A stretch of 64,000 nucleotides of DNA from a virus. The stretch spans positions 55,557-119,556 of IMG/VR virus record IMGVR_UViG_3300042884_000193. One strand, 5' to 3'. The notes under the pieces were generated by a model. It was not told the DNA's origin. It saw only the letters and a program-made list of their open reading frames with translations, and made no database searches. The position numbers and the translations under genes are program-made. This document shows, one piece after another, positions 26,946-34,904 of this stretch (position 1 is the first letter of the stretch; every line of letters begins with the position of its first letter).

Positions 26946-27496
26946 TATAATTTCTTTAGAGGGTTAATAATTGCTGGTCCCATAGAAAGTGTTGTTCCTA
27001 CATTATTTAAAGTTACAGCAAAAATAATATATATCGGTTGTGTAATATCAAAAATAGTCGAGTTCGTATATCCCCCAGGTAATGTTGCTGTTGAAGTATT
27101 TTGCACATTAGTATTACTTGTAATACGAGTCATAGCATTAGCCGCACCCCCTGATGTAGAATTAATACCAAAGGCATAAGCTGCGGTACCAGTTGAAGCT
27201 CCGGCACTTAGTCCACCACCTAATTGAATAGGACTACCTGATAAATTAGTAGTATTGTTCATATAAACCAGCATGCTTGTAGCACCTGTTCCCGCATAGT
27301 TTATAGCTGCTTCTACACTTCCAAAATCTTTATTTCCTACATTCCAATAATTACCAATCGTTAACGTATTAGCAGGTATAGTTAAAATCTTTACAATAGT
27401 TTGAGTTAATGTTCCTGTTAAAGTTGTAAACGTTGTATCAGATACGGCAGCTATAGGTAACTGATTAATAGATGGTATTTGTATTTGCGTACTCAT
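26945..27496 (-). CDS. Beta-rich virion surface protein (183 aa)
   Basis: The product is rich in Thr, Asn, Gly and Ala, with short strands (TLTQTIVKILTIPANTL; YWNVGNKDFGSVEAAI) and no cysteine pairs. It resembles jelly-roll or decoration proteins of phage appendages in composition only. It lies between the 305-aa appendage protein and the membrane protein, in the fibre operon. Confidence 0.4.
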   Translation of the reverse strand: MSTQIQIPSINQLPIAAVSDTTFTTLTGTLTQTIVKILTIPANTLTIGNYWNVGNKDFGSVEAAINYAGTGATSMLVYMNNTTNLSGSPIQLGGGLSAGASTGTAAYAFGINSTSGGAANAMTRITSNTNVQNTSTATLPGGYTNSTIFDITQPIYIIFAVTLNNVGTTLSMGPAIINPLKKL

Positions 27497-27527
27497 AATT
27501 ATGCTTGGTTATAGATTGTAAATATAG

Positions 27528-28445
27528 TTACACTAGTGAAATAATTAATAACTCTCCACCTGCTCCTGTAGCATTGTAAGCTACAGAACCTAGTGTATTA
27601 TTAATAGCTCCGGCATCAAAGTTCATTGTTTCACCAGGTTTTAGTGTAACACCACCAACAGTTGCATTGATAGTTCCTACATTAGCAAATGACATAGAGT
27701 ATCTACCTGCGGGTATAGTACCTGATGTACCTGCAGGTCTTAGGAAAGTAGGAGTTCTTTGAACACCTGCTTGATCACTAGCAATAGCAACTGATATAGA
27801 GTTAGCCATTGTCTGTTGACCTTCATTAGGTAATGCTCCGATATTCACAGTACCATCTACAGTAATAGAACCTCCACCATCTGAAATATTAACGTGTCCA
27901 CTTGCATTTACCTCAATAGTTTGCTGAATTCCACCAGCTGTAACACCTGCTACAAGAAAAGAATTTGGAGGTGCTGTAACCCCATCTGTTCCTACGCAAT
28001 TATCTATAAGTTGAACACTAGTTTCAATCTTAGTAAGAGTCTCATTACCAGCTTCAATAGCCCCTAATATAAGTGCTAATACAGCAGAAGGATCTGCATA
28101 TACTAAACATCCTGGAGTAGCTGCCCCTGGAGGAACTACAGGTGTTGTACTACCTGGTAGATAGTATGTAATCGGACCCCAGGTAGATGTATCAGGATTC
28201 CATACCCGTACCTCTAAATATACTGTATCACCATTACAAGTATCTACTGTAAATTTAGCTTCATACTCTGTACTAGCTTGAAGTGTAGTAAGTATTGATG
28301 AAAGTATAAATTCTACATCATCGGTATTAGCATCAATAATTTTAAGTTGATCACAAGTACATTGAAGTCCTTGTAATACTTTTAACTCGTAGTTAAAGTT
28401 AGAGCCTTTATCTCCTTCTTTTGGGTTTCCGTTTCCTAGTGACAT
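27528..28445 (-). CDS. Appendage protein with MSLGNGNPKEGDKGSN start (305 aa)
   Basis: The N-terminal motif MSLGNGNPKEGDKGSNFNYE is, from memory, a widely shared start of fibre or appendage proteins in Bacteroidota phages and is likely a docking module. The rest is beta-rich: a domain with WNPDTSTWGPITYYL, a Pro-rich linker, then a C-terminal strand-rich domain with GGSITVDGTVNIGALP. It is likely a virion surface protein that varies outside its start. Confidence 0.5.
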   Translation of the reverse strand: MSLGNGNPKEGDKGSNFNYELKVLQGLQCTCDQLKIIDANTDDVEFILSSILTTLQASTEYEAKFTVDTCNGDTVYLEVRVWNPDTSTWGPITYYLPGSTTPVVPPGAATPGCLVYADPSAVLALILGAIEAGNETLTKIETSVQLIDNCVGTDGVTAPPNSFLVAGVTAGGIQQTIEVNASGHVNISDGGGSITVDGTVNIGALPNEGQQTMANSISVAIASDQAGVQRTPTFLRPAGTSGTIPAGRYSMSFANVGTINATVGGVTLKPGETMNFDAGAINNTLGSVAYNATGAGGELLIISLV

Positions 28446-28459
28446 AGTTTTATAATTTT

Positions 28460-28642
28460 TTAAGCTCTCTTTGGAGCATCTTGAGGATTTGCATAAAGTG
28501 CTAACTTTTCACGTGTATTAGGCTCTACCTTATCCTGATAACATGTTATTGGACGGCCTCCTATAGGAGCTTTACATCCTGCTGATTTAGAACCAGGTAC
28601 ACTGTTATAATATTCTTCTAATGATCCTTTTCTTAATGACAT
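28460..28642 (-). CDS. Small structural-region protein (60 aa)
   Basis: The product (MSLRKGSLEEYYNSVPGSKS at the start, CKAPIGGRPITC in the middle) is short and partly disordered. It sits between the fibre paralogs and the 305-aa protein with close spacing on both sides. No family is recognised; it may be an adaptor or linker in the appendage. Confidence 0.45.
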   Translation of the reverse strand: MSLRKGSLEEYYNSVPGSKSAGCKAPIGGRPITCYQDKVEPNTREKLALYANPQDAPKRA

Positions 28643-28656
28643 ATGTTTAAGTTTTA

Positions 28657-29304
28657 TTAGTTAAAGTAAACTAGTGTTTGGTCAGACATAAACTCAATAT
28701 CTATGTATGCTGTACCTACCCAAGATGCTCCAGCAGTTGCTACAATAGATACAAAGTAGTCATCAAGACCTGCTATTGTATTATCCAGTACAATCGTTGC
28801 AAATGTAAGTGGTATAGCTGCTCCTGTACTTGCGTTTTTTACTAAAGCGTTTACTGTAAACTTACCAGATACTCCATTATATGTAGTTACGCCAAGAGCG
28901 CCAATCACACTAGCATCATTAATTAATCTAAGTCTAGTATCTCCTGATATTACACCAATTAGGTATGAATAAGACGATTGACCTATCCCATTAAAGTTTA
29001 CAATACCACCTAATTTGTAAGTATTGTATAATAGTGGACCGCTTGTAATAGTATCAGGTAACTGTATAAAATCACTTTCTGCTTCTGGATCTAATATACC
29101 CGTTACATAGTTCATTTGAGTACCCGGAGCAGGTACTATAGATGCAGCAAAATCTTCTACGGTCATACCATAAGACTGGTACTTGTCTCCGCGTTTAGCG
29201 TAAGTTACGTTGTTACCAAGAATTACAAGATCTTGTGTAGGATCTTGTACTGTAGTTTTTACTAGTTTGTTTTTGAGTAGGTATACCCAGTTTAAAATAT
29301 CCAT
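28657..29304 (-). CDS. Fibre paralog with shared MDILNW docking module (215 aa)
   Basis: Residues 1-52 (MDILNWVYLLKNKLV, QDLVILGNNVTYAKRGDKYQ, then YGMTVEDFA) match the starts of the 183-aa and 579-aa proteins encoded next to it. Such a common start with unlike ends is typical of fibres that dock on the same virion site. The C-terminal 150 residues are beta-rich with no named fold. It is 2 bases from its paralog. Confidence 0.6.
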   Translation of the reverse strand: MDILNWVYLLKNKLVKTTVQDPTQDLVILGNNVTYAKRGDKYQSYGMTVEDFAASIVPAPGTQMNYVTGILDPEAESDFIQLPDTITSGPLLYNTYKLGGIVNFNGIGQSSYSYLIGVISGDTRLRLINDASVIGALGVTTYNGVSGKFTVNALVKNASTGAAIPLTFATIVLDNTIAGLDDYFVSIVATAGASWVGTAYIDIEFMSDQTLVYFN

Positions 29305-29305
29305 C

Positions 29306-29857
29306 TTAGTTATTTATTGTATAAAGTTCATAATAAACGTACAAATCACCATCCCAGTTATTAACCCCAGCTATTGTAGGATTAGCGTTATAAAGATTAA
29401 ACTCTAATCCGTTTGAAACTCCTGTAGCAATTAAATGAGGGATAACATTATCAGTTATAGTGTTTTTGTAATACACTGAGTATTGTACATATACGTTATC
29501 TCTGTTAGTTATAGTAAGGTCTAGATCTGGATTATCAATCAAGAAAGAAACTGAAGTAGCATAAGCTGCACTAGGTGTTAAAGGAGCAGATGTTCCCATA
29601 TTGACAATATCAATAATACCACGGGCAGTAGTTACTGTTACAACGCTAGTAGCTGCAATATCTAACTCATAGTGAGCCGTATTAGCAATGAGACCTGCTT
29701 CAATAAAATCTTCAGCAGGCATGGCATAAGATTGATACTTATCTCCCCGTTTTTGGAATGATACATCAGCACCAAGCACTAGTAAGTCTTGTGGACTGTC
29801 TAGTGTGGTTCTGATTAAGTCTTGTTTCTTTATGCCTAGCCAGTTAAGGATGTCCAT
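29306..29857 (-). CDS. Fibre paralog with shared MDILNW docking module (183 aa)
   Basis: The start (MDILNWLGIKKQDLIRTT, DLLVLGADVSFQKRGDKYQ, YAMPAEDFIEAG) is homologous to that of the 215-aa and 579-aa proteins. The rest is a compact beta-rich domain that ends YVYYELYTINN. It follows the 40-aa protein and precedes the 215-aa paralog in the operon. It is probably a short fibre or cap. Confidence 0.6.
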   Translation of the reverse strand: MDILNWLGIKKQDLIRTTLDSPQDLLVLGADVSFQKRGDKYQSYAMPAEDFIEAGLIANTAHYELDIAATSVVTVTTARGIIDIVNMGTSAPLTPSAAYATSVSFLIDNPDLDLTITNRDNVYVQYSVYYKNTITDNVIPHLIATGVSNGLEFNLYNANPTIAGVNNWDGDLYVYYELYTINN

Positions 29858-29860
29858 TTT

Positions 29861-29983
29861 TTACATTTTTAGTTCATTAAGGGCTTGCAAAATAACCTCT
29901 ACATCTTTTAGAGTATATACTCCTTTTAATGTAGCTGCATTTAACGCTTGCTCAATAATTTCAATTGCTCTTTCTTTTTCCAT
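29861..29983 (-). CDS. Small helical protein behind the long fibre gene (40 aa)
   Basis: The product is two short helices (EKERAIEIIEQALNAATLKG; TLKDVEVILQALNELKM). Its ATG overlaps the stop of the long fibre gene by one base (TAATG), so it is translationally coupled. Small coupled genes behind fibres often encode assembly helpers; this is only suggested here. Confidence 0.6.
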   Translation of the reverse strand: MEKERAIEIIEQALNAATLKGVYTLKDVEVILQALNELKM

Positions 29984-31722
29984 TATGCTAGTAATACTTT
30001 TTGTGCTACTCCATTGATTATTACAGTCCATGTTTTACTAGAAGATACTGTTGTTTCAGTAGTAACAGCTCCAGCGTTGTAAGTAGTAGAACCTACAACA
30101 AACTGATTACTTCCAGTTGCAGTAGCAGCTCTACCTAAAAGAACAGATCCACTAAAGTTACCTGATACAGTGTTTGGTCCGATGGCTACGTTATTAGCTC
30201 CAGTAGTGTTAGCTTGAAGAGCTTGATAACCCATAGCTACGTTATTACTTCCTGTATTACTTTGTAAAGCTTGGTAACCTATAGCAACAGCATTAGCTCC
30301 ACCGTTTTGTAATGCAGATTGCCCTACAGCAGTTCCGAAGTTACCTGTAAAACTAGTCATTGCTGCAGAACCTACAGCAGTATTACCGTTTCCTCCAACA
30401 TTAGCTCTTAAAGCTTGGTATCCAAGTGCAGCATTACCAGTTCCTGAAGAATTATTTAATGAAGCTTCAAATCCAACAGCTACGTTAGCTGATCCACTTG
30501 TGTTATTTGAAAGTGCAAAAGCTCCAACTGCTGTAAGTTCACCCGTAGTGTTAGTACTGCTAAACAAAGCGCTTACCCCAACAGCTACATTATAATTTCC
30601 AATAACGTTATTTTTTAAAGCTTCTGAGCCAATAGCCGTGTTCTGAAGACCGGAAGTATTAAATCGTAAAGCCTGTACTCCAACAGCAACGTTAGCTGCT
30701 CCGCTTCCATTAGAATACATAGCGGATGATCCAACTGCTGTGTTGTTTCCGGCAGCATTATTATATAAGGCTTGTGAACCAATAGCAGTGCTTCCACTAG
30801 AATTTGAATTTAAACGCAAAGTGTTGTAACCCACAGCTGTGTTTTCTCCTCCAGCAGCAGCTTGTTCCATAGAATAACTACCTATGGCTGTGTTATAATT
30901 ACCAAAAGTTATTGTGACACCAGCTTGATTTCCTACAAGAGTACAGCCAGTAGATGAAATTAAACTATTTCCTGCATAACTTCCAATAGCTGTGTTTTGA
31001 ACACCGTTTGTATTACTTCTTAATGTATTATAACCATATGCTGTATTTTCAAAACCAATGGTATTAGCTTCTAAAGCATTTTGTCCAAAACTAGTGTTAG
31101 AAGGGGCGTCATTTTGACCATTATTCCAAATTGTTCTATCAGTGTTATTCCACTCTAAATGAGGGATCTGTGTTTGATATACAGGAATGTTAATTACTCC
31201 ACCGCCTAATGTTGCAGCACCACCTGTACCAGTAGTAGTTAAGCTATTAGTAGCTCCTGAAGGACCCGTTGCTCCAGTTGGACCTTGTAATCCAGTGGCA
31301 CCAGTAGCTCCATTTGCACCTTGTGCAGCAAGTAATGCCCAGTTAGTAGGATCTGCAGAAGGATTGGTAGCAGATGGACCTACAGGATTTATACAGAACC
31401 AAGATGCTCCGCCATAGCCTACGGCATCATCAATTACATAAGTTCCTCCAGCAGACCAAGCTCCTTGCCAGTTTAAACCAGCAGGACCTACAGGACCAGG
31501 TATACCAGCAGGACCGGTATTACCAGCAACTCCTTGAGGACCAGCTGGGCCAGCAGGTAAGATTTGAGCAAAGTCTCCAATCTCCATTGCGTAGTTCTGA
31601 TAAAGATCTCCGCGTTTATTAAATCCTACTTTAGAACCAAAGATCATTAAATCTTGAAGGTTAGCAGGTTGTGTACGTACAAATTTGTTTTTAGCTAGAT
31701 ATAGCCAGTTTAGAATGTCCAT
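29983..31722 (-). CDS. Long tail/head fibre with collagen-like and head-repeat domains (579 aa)
   Basis: The order is: shared docking module (residues 1-52, MDILNWLYLAKNKFV), a collagen-like Gly-X-Y run (GPAGPQGVAGNTGPAG, about 55-80), a linker with WCINPVGPSATNPSADPTNW, and a second Gly-X-Y run (GANGATGATGLQGPTGATG). About fifteen repeats of the type N-TA-(V/I)-GY/GS-x-AL follow (residues 215-545), and then a C-terminal cap (SSSKTWTVIINGVAQKVLLA). Collagen-like and YadA-head-like repeats form trimeric stalks. This is the main receptor-binding candidate of the window. Confidence 0.75.
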   Translation of the reverse strand: MDILNWLYLAKNKFVRTQPANLQDLMIFGSKVGFNKRGDLYQNYAMEIGDFAQILPAGPAGPQGVAGNTGPAGIPGPVGPAGLNWQGAWSAGGTYVIDDAVGYGGASWFCINPVGPSATNPSADPTNWALLAAQGANGATGATGLQGPTGATGPSGATNSLTTTGTGGAATLGGGVINIPVYQTQIPHLEWNNTDRTIWNNGQNDAPSNTSFGQNALEANTIGFENTAYGYNTLRSNTNGVQNTAIGSYAGNSLISSTGCTLVGNQAGVTITFGNYNTAIGSYSMEQAAAGGENTAVGYNTLRLNSNSSGSTAIGSQALYNNAAGNNTAVGSSAMYSNGSGAANVAVGVQALRFNTSGLQNTAIGSEALKNNVIGNYNVAVGVSALFSSTNTTGELTAVGAFALSNNTSGSANVAVGFEASLNNSSGTGNAALGYQALRANVGGNGNTAVGSAAMTSFTGNFGTAVGQSALQNGGANAVAIGYQALQSNTGSNNVAMGYQALQANTTGANNVAIGPNTVSGNFSGSVLLGRAATATGSNQFVVGSTTYNAGAVTTETTVSSSKTWTVIINGVAQKVLLA

Positions 31723-31786
31723 GATTAGATTAGATTAATGGATTAGTATATAGTATAATATAAGAAGACTTGTTTACATATGCAAA

Positions 31787-32224
31787 TTATAACTGGACAT
31801 ATACATCTGTAATGTACCAGCTATTAACAGGATCTGGATTAGCAACTACAGTCACTGCTCCAGGATCACCTGTATTACCTAGTGCCATTATGGTTATAGA
31901 AGGATAAGTACCCGCATCTAACTGCACTCCTGCAACAGGTTGTACAGAATAATTATCAGGCGTAACGTTTTTAATCATTACAGTCTGACCATTCAAACTA
32001 TTAGTAGATGGTAAGTATACCGTAGGGCTTGTAGCTGTAGTAGCTCCTGTTAAGAAAATATATGTAAGGTAACTTGTAAACTGTGCACAGCTTAATGAGT
32101 ACTCAGTAATACCAAGAGTATCAAAGTCTAATACAATAACAGTAGGAGCACCTAAAGGTGTAGATCTTGGATCGGGTTTAGTAGCTACATTTGTAGCAAA
32201 TATATTGTTAGGAGGTGTTGGCAT
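31787..32224 (-). CDS. Structural-region protein (145 aa)
   Basis: The protein is beta-rich (VIVLDFDTLGITEYSLSCAQ; GQTVMIKNVTPDNYSVQP) and resembles the tail domains of phage fibres (GQTV-I-N-x-T-P pattern). It shares one base with the 96-aa basic gene and precedes the long fibre. It is probably a small fibre or adaptor. Confidence 0.5.
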   Translation of the reverse strand: MPTPPNNIFATNVATKPDPRSTPLGAPTVIVLDFDTLGITEYSLSCAQFTSYLTYIFLTGATTATSPTVYLPSTNSLNGQTVMIKNVTPDNYSVQPVAGVQLDAGTYPSITIMALGNTGDPGAVTVVANPDPVNSWYITDVYVQL

Positions 32225-32514
32225 TATTTTAATCTTTTATTGTTTCCTTTTCCATTGCGGGCCCTGTTAGTAGATCTTGATTCCTTAACCAACTTGCCTG
32301 TTTTTGTATGAGATTCATCTTTACCGTTACTGTTCCCGTAGGTACCTGCTGCACGGTTTGCCATGTTTAGCTTAGCTCTATACTTATTTCTCTCAGGTGT
32401 ACTGTGATACTCTTTATTATAAGCATTCTTTTTAGCACGAGCCTCAGGATGACTAGCAAAATACTTTGCAGACTTGCTTTTTCCTGTAGATTTTCCCGCT
32501 AAACTATTTCTCAT
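32224..32514 (-). CDS. Basic protein at head of the fibre operon (96 aa)
   Basis: The start at 32514 (MRNSLAGKSTGKSKSAKYF) is chosen because a TATATTTG promoter box lies at 32533-32540, inside the longer version that would begin at 32562. The protein is a Lys/Asn/Arg-rich helix (SHPEARAKKNAYNKEYHST) with a disordered tail (SRSTNRARNGKGNNKRLK). This resembles the basic virion or DNA-binding proteins at 12.7-14.6 kb. The function is unknown. Confidence 0.55.
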   Translation of the reverse strand: MRNSLAGKSTGKSKSAKYFASHPEARAKKNAYNKEYHSTPERNKYRAKLNMANRAAGTYGNSNGKDESHTKTGKLVKESRSTNRARNGKGNNKRLK

Positions 32515-32532
32515 ACTATAAAGATACAACAA

Positions 32533-32540
32533 CAAATATA
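32533..32540 (-). promoter_or_regulatory. -7 promoter box of the fibre operon
   Basis: The minus strand reads TATATTTG, an exact TAnnTTTG match. Transcription would start about 12 bases before the ATG at 32514. No exact -33 TTG lies at the usual distance; the upstream stretch is T-rich. It faces a rightward promoter across a short divergent gap. Confidence 0.55.
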
Positions 32541-32561
32541 AAAATATCTGTAGAAAAAGCA

Positions 32562-32590
32562 TTGAAAATCAAAAAAAATTCATAATCTTG
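32562..32590 (+). promoter_or_regulatory. Rightward promoter of the metallophosphoesterase gene
   Basis: TTG at 32562-32564 is followed after 18 bases by TAATCTTG (32583-32590), one mismatch from TAnnTTTG. The predicted leader to the ATG at 32610 is about 10-13 bases. Confidence 0.4.
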
Positions 32591-32609
32591 TATAAGATAT
32601 CCACACTAT

Positions 32610-33608
32610 ATGAAGCTAACCGCTACTGGTAAACTCGCTAAAGAGTATCTAAAGAAGTATCCTAAACTTCCAATCCAAACACTTGCTAAACTTATGCTTG
32701 CTGAAAATGAGCTACACTTTAATAGTATAGATCATGCACGCTCACTACTTAAAGCACATGCTGGACTAGGAGGTAAACTTACCAGAAAGACTGTAGACCC
32801 TGAGTTACAAAGACCCATAACATATAACTATGCACCCTTTAATGATATACCAAAGTCATATAAGTCTGGACCTAATGACTTTATACTACCAGATGATGCC
32901 AATCATATTCTTGTTCTTTCTGATATACACTTCCCTTATCATGATGAAGAAGCTCTTGGTAGTGCTATTCAATATGGAATTGCTCAAGAAGTTAATACAA
33001 TTCTCCTTAACGGTGATGTTTTAGATTTCTACCAGCTGTCACGGTTTGACAAGGACCCTTCTAAACCTAAGATGCAAGTAGAACTTGAACAAGGTAGATG
33101 GTTTATGAAAGCATTACGTACAGCATTCCCTAAAGCTAGAATTTATTACAAGATTGGTAACCACGAGGAGAGACTTGAGAAGTGGCTAAGGATTAAAGCA
33201 CCTGAATGGATTGGTATGGATGAGTTTGAGTTGAAGATGCTCCTAAGATTTGGAGAGAATCAAATTCAACTTATAGAGTCTACATCTACCATCAAGGCAG
33301 GTAACTTAAATATCATTCACGGTCATGAATATCTAGGTGGTGGTACAGTGAACCCTGCAAGAAACTTATATCTTAAAGCAAAGGCTAGTACTATCTGCGG
33401 TCACTTTCATAGAAAATCAGAATTTATAACAAGAGACATTAACAACAATATCCAAGGAGCTTGGAGTACTGGTTGCTTATGTGAGTTATATCCTGAGTAC
33501 ATGAAAGGTCATTCCGATTGGGTACATGGATTTGCAGTAGTTAAAATAGAAAAGGATGGTACCTTTTCAGTAGATAACAAGATGATCATTGATGGGGTAG
33601 TATCATAA
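32610..33608 (+). CDS. Calcineurin-like metallophosphoesterase (332 aa)
   Basis: All metal-binding motifs of the superfamily are present in order: LSDIHFPYHD (D105, H107), NGDVLDFY (D136), GNHEERLE (N184, H185), HGHE (H237, H239) and CGHFHRK (H265, H267). The N-terminal 60 residues form a helical, possibly DNA-binding part (LAKEYLKKYPKLPIQTLAKL). Enzymes of this fold hydrolyse phosphomono- or diesters in nucleotides, nucleic acids or proteins; the substrate cannot be told. It is a rightward gene among leftward structural genes, with its own promoter, so it may be expressed at a different time. Confidence 0.85.
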   Translation: MKLTATGKLAKEYLKKYPKLPIQTLAKLMLAENELHFNSIDHARSLLKAHAGLGGKLTRKTVDPELQRPITYNYAPFNDIPKSYKSGPNDFILPDDANHILVLSDIHFPYHDEEALGSAIQYGIAQEVNTILLNGDVLDFYQLSRFDKDPSKPKMQVELEQGRWFMKALRTAFPKARIYYKIGNHEERLEKWLRIKAPEWIGMDEFELKMLLRFGENQIQLIESTSTIKAGNLNIIHGHEYLGGGTVNPARNLYLKAKASTICGHFHRKSEFITRDINNNIQGAWSTGCLCELYPEYMKGHSDWVHGFAVVKIEKDGTFSVDNKMIIDGVVS

Positions 33609-33610
33609 CT

Positions 33611-33832
33611 ATGGCAACTTATATTAAAGCAGGAACATATCAAGTACCTCATTCTGATGAACAGATTGAGGCTAACATATATATAGACCCGCGAGTAATA
33701 CAAGTACTTGATAGTGAAGAAGAACTAGTAGTAGAACTTACCTATGAAGAACTCCGTGGTATCATGGCCATCATGGCAGCAGAGCAAGAGAAGACTCACT
33801 TCCGTATCCAAGCTCTAGGCAGAAACAATTAA
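33611..33832 (+). CDS. Small acidic protein after the phosphoesterase (73 aa)
   Basis: The product begins MATYIKAGTYQVPHSDEQIE and has an acidic helix near its end (DSEEELVVELTYEELRGIMA). It starts 2 bases after the phosphoesterase stop, so the two genes are one operon. No family is recognised; it may be a partner of that enzyme. Confidence 0.55.
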   Translation: MATYIKAGTYQVPHSDEQIEANIYIDPRVIQVLDSEEELVVELTYEELRGIMAIMAAEQEKTHFRIQALGRNN

Positions 33833-33840
33833 AAAGAGAG

Positions 33841-33905
33841 TAGGGTCTACGTTACGAGCAGATCCTATCCCGAGATAAGATGTGTTTGGAGTAAAGCAGA
33901 CCCTA
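33841..33905. other. Inverted repeat between convergent genes, possible two-way terminator or RNA
   Basis: GTAGGGTCT at the left end pairs exactly with AGACCCTAC at the right end, enclosing about 48 bases. It lies between the stop codons of a rightward and a leftward gene, the usual place of a shared terminator, but it lacks a long T-tract and the loop is unusually large. ACGTAGGGTCT recurs in the intergenic stretch near 38695. Confidence 0.4.
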
Positions 33906-33909
33906 CGTA

Positions 33910-34200
33910 TTAATATACAATTGCTACAGCATGGTCTTGAACCATCATGTAGTCAACTCCATCTAGTTGTACTAGCTCAGCATTAGATAGCATACCAGCG
34001 CTAACATACACCTCATCACCAGACTTAAGATCAGTAACATCAGTACCTACAGCAAATACTGTAAGACGAGTCCACTTGATCATCATCTCCTGGTCAAGCT
34101 GTGCCTGAACCTCTGGAGTTATTTCTATAAGAGACTTTATTTCTGATACTGGCTTAGTAATCAGGATGCGTTTTCCGCGTAGTTGTTTGAATGCGCTCAT
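33910..34200 (-). CDS. GroES-like co-chaperonin (96 aa)
   Basis: The product has the length and the C-terminal pattern of co-chaperonin GroES: VFAVGTDVTDLKSGDEVYVS, then AELVQLDGVDYMMVQDHAVA and a final IVY, matching the G-D-x-V and DG-x-Y-x-(V/I) strands of the GroES barrel. The mobile loop is likely near residues 20-35. In phage T4 gp31, a GroES stand-in helps GroEL fold the capsid protein; a similar role is inferred. It has a full promoter at 34224-34253 and stands alone. Confidence 0.6.
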   Translation of the reverse strand: MSAFKQLRGKRILITKPVSEIKSLIEITPEVQAQLDQEMMIKWTRLTVFAVGTDVTDLKSGDEVYVSAGMLSNAELVQLDGVDYMMVQDHAVAIVY

Positions 34201-34223
34201 GTGTTTATTGGTTTAATGTGTGA

Positions 34224-34253
34224 CAAATATATACAAGAATTTGTTACGGGCAA
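34224..34253 (-). promoter_or_regulatory. Full Bacteroidota-type promoter of the GroES-like gene
   Basis: On the minus strand TTG (34251-34253) is followed after exactly 19 bases by TATATTTG (34224-34231). The ATG lies 24 bases downstream of the -7 box. Its upstream end overlaps the end of the 66-aa gene. Confidence 0.7.
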
Positions 34254-34444
34254 GAATTTTTTTTATGCTCCCGCCATTCCATATAGAATCCGACAGCTAC
34301 TATAAGATTCATACCTACAGAAGAAAGTATCTCTACCAAGTCCTCGTAGACATTAATACTGAGGTGGATGTGCCCAACTGTCCAGAAAGGAATAGCTAGG
34401 TTAGAAGATATCCACCGTAGGGTATAGGTAATAAACTGTAGCAT
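34244..34444 (-). CDS. Small membrane-type protein (66 aa), uncertain
   Basis: An ATG at 34444 lies just behind a TATATTTG box, so the shorter frame is preferred over starts further upstream. The product (MLQFITYTLRWISSNLAIPF; SSVGMNLIVAVGFYMEWREH) has two weakly hydrophobic segments and a charged end. No family is recognised, and the gene could be non-functional; promoter placement is the main support. Confidence 0.35.
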   Translation of the reverse strand: MLQFITYTLRWISSNLAIPFWTVGHIHLSINVYEDLVEILSSVGMNLIVAVGFYMEWREHKKNSCP

Positions 34445-34451
34445 CTCGTAA

Positions 34452-34459
34452 CAAATATA
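34452..34459 (-). promoter_or_regulatory. -7 promoter box, possibly giving a leaderless transcript
   Basis: The minus strand reads TATATTTG, 7 bases before the ATG at 34444. If transcription begins at the usual distance, the transcript would start on the start codon. The -33 site is TAG instead of TTG at 19 bases. Confidence 0.4.
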
Positions 34460-34761
34460 GCGTAAAATTGTTACCACACTATAGTATGTTTTAATAGTCA
34501 TTAACCCCAATTTCACAGGCTAATGCATAGTATATCATACTTTAATGTGGTTTATAGGGAACAAAAAACCTGGTTTTTATACCCTGTAAGGGATGTTATC
34601 ATGTATAGAGAGTATACTCCGTACCTCCCCGGGTACGTTTCATAGTACAGATATCAGGATAAACCTGGCACCATTGATATGAGATAGATGTGGTTAATAA
34701 CATCTGTCACATATATATGCTAAATTTGTGACGCAAATATCTACTATACTTGCGACAGCTA

Positions 34762-34847
34762 TAGTGGAAAATAATCACCAGAATCAGCCCTTTAGTGGAA
34801 AATAATCCCCAACCCCCTTGCGCTAATCCGCCATTACTGGAAAATTT
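34762..34847. repeat. Direct repeat TAGTGGAAAATAATC, two exact copies and a variant
   Basis: Exact copies lie at 34762-34776 and 34793-34807, and a variant TACTGGAAAATTT at 34835-34847. The spacing is 31 and 42 bases, three and four turns of the helix, as expected for sites of a DNA-binding protein. Confidence 0.6.
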
Positions 34848-34870
34848 TAGGAGTATTGGCGAACTATAGA

Positions 34871-34904
34871 GTGCCAAACTCCGTAACAAAAAGGTGCCAA
34901 ACTC
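34871..34904. repeat. Direct repeat GTGCCAAACTC, two copies
   Basis: Copies lie at 34871-34881 and 34894-34904, 23 bases apart (about two helical turns). They directly follow the TAGTGGAAAATAATC repeats, so two different binding proteins may meet here. Confidence 0.55.

Noticed and set aside
31187-31622. Plus-strand frames opposite the collagen-like region of the long fibre
   Set aside because: They are Pro/Val- and Gln/Leu-rich mirror images of the Gly-X-Y repeats.
33835-33909. Possible tRNA in the convergent gap
   Set aside because: The outer stem has 9 pairs and the inner part shows no T-arm (GTTC-x-A) or anticodon arm; no tRNA was recognised anywhere in the window.
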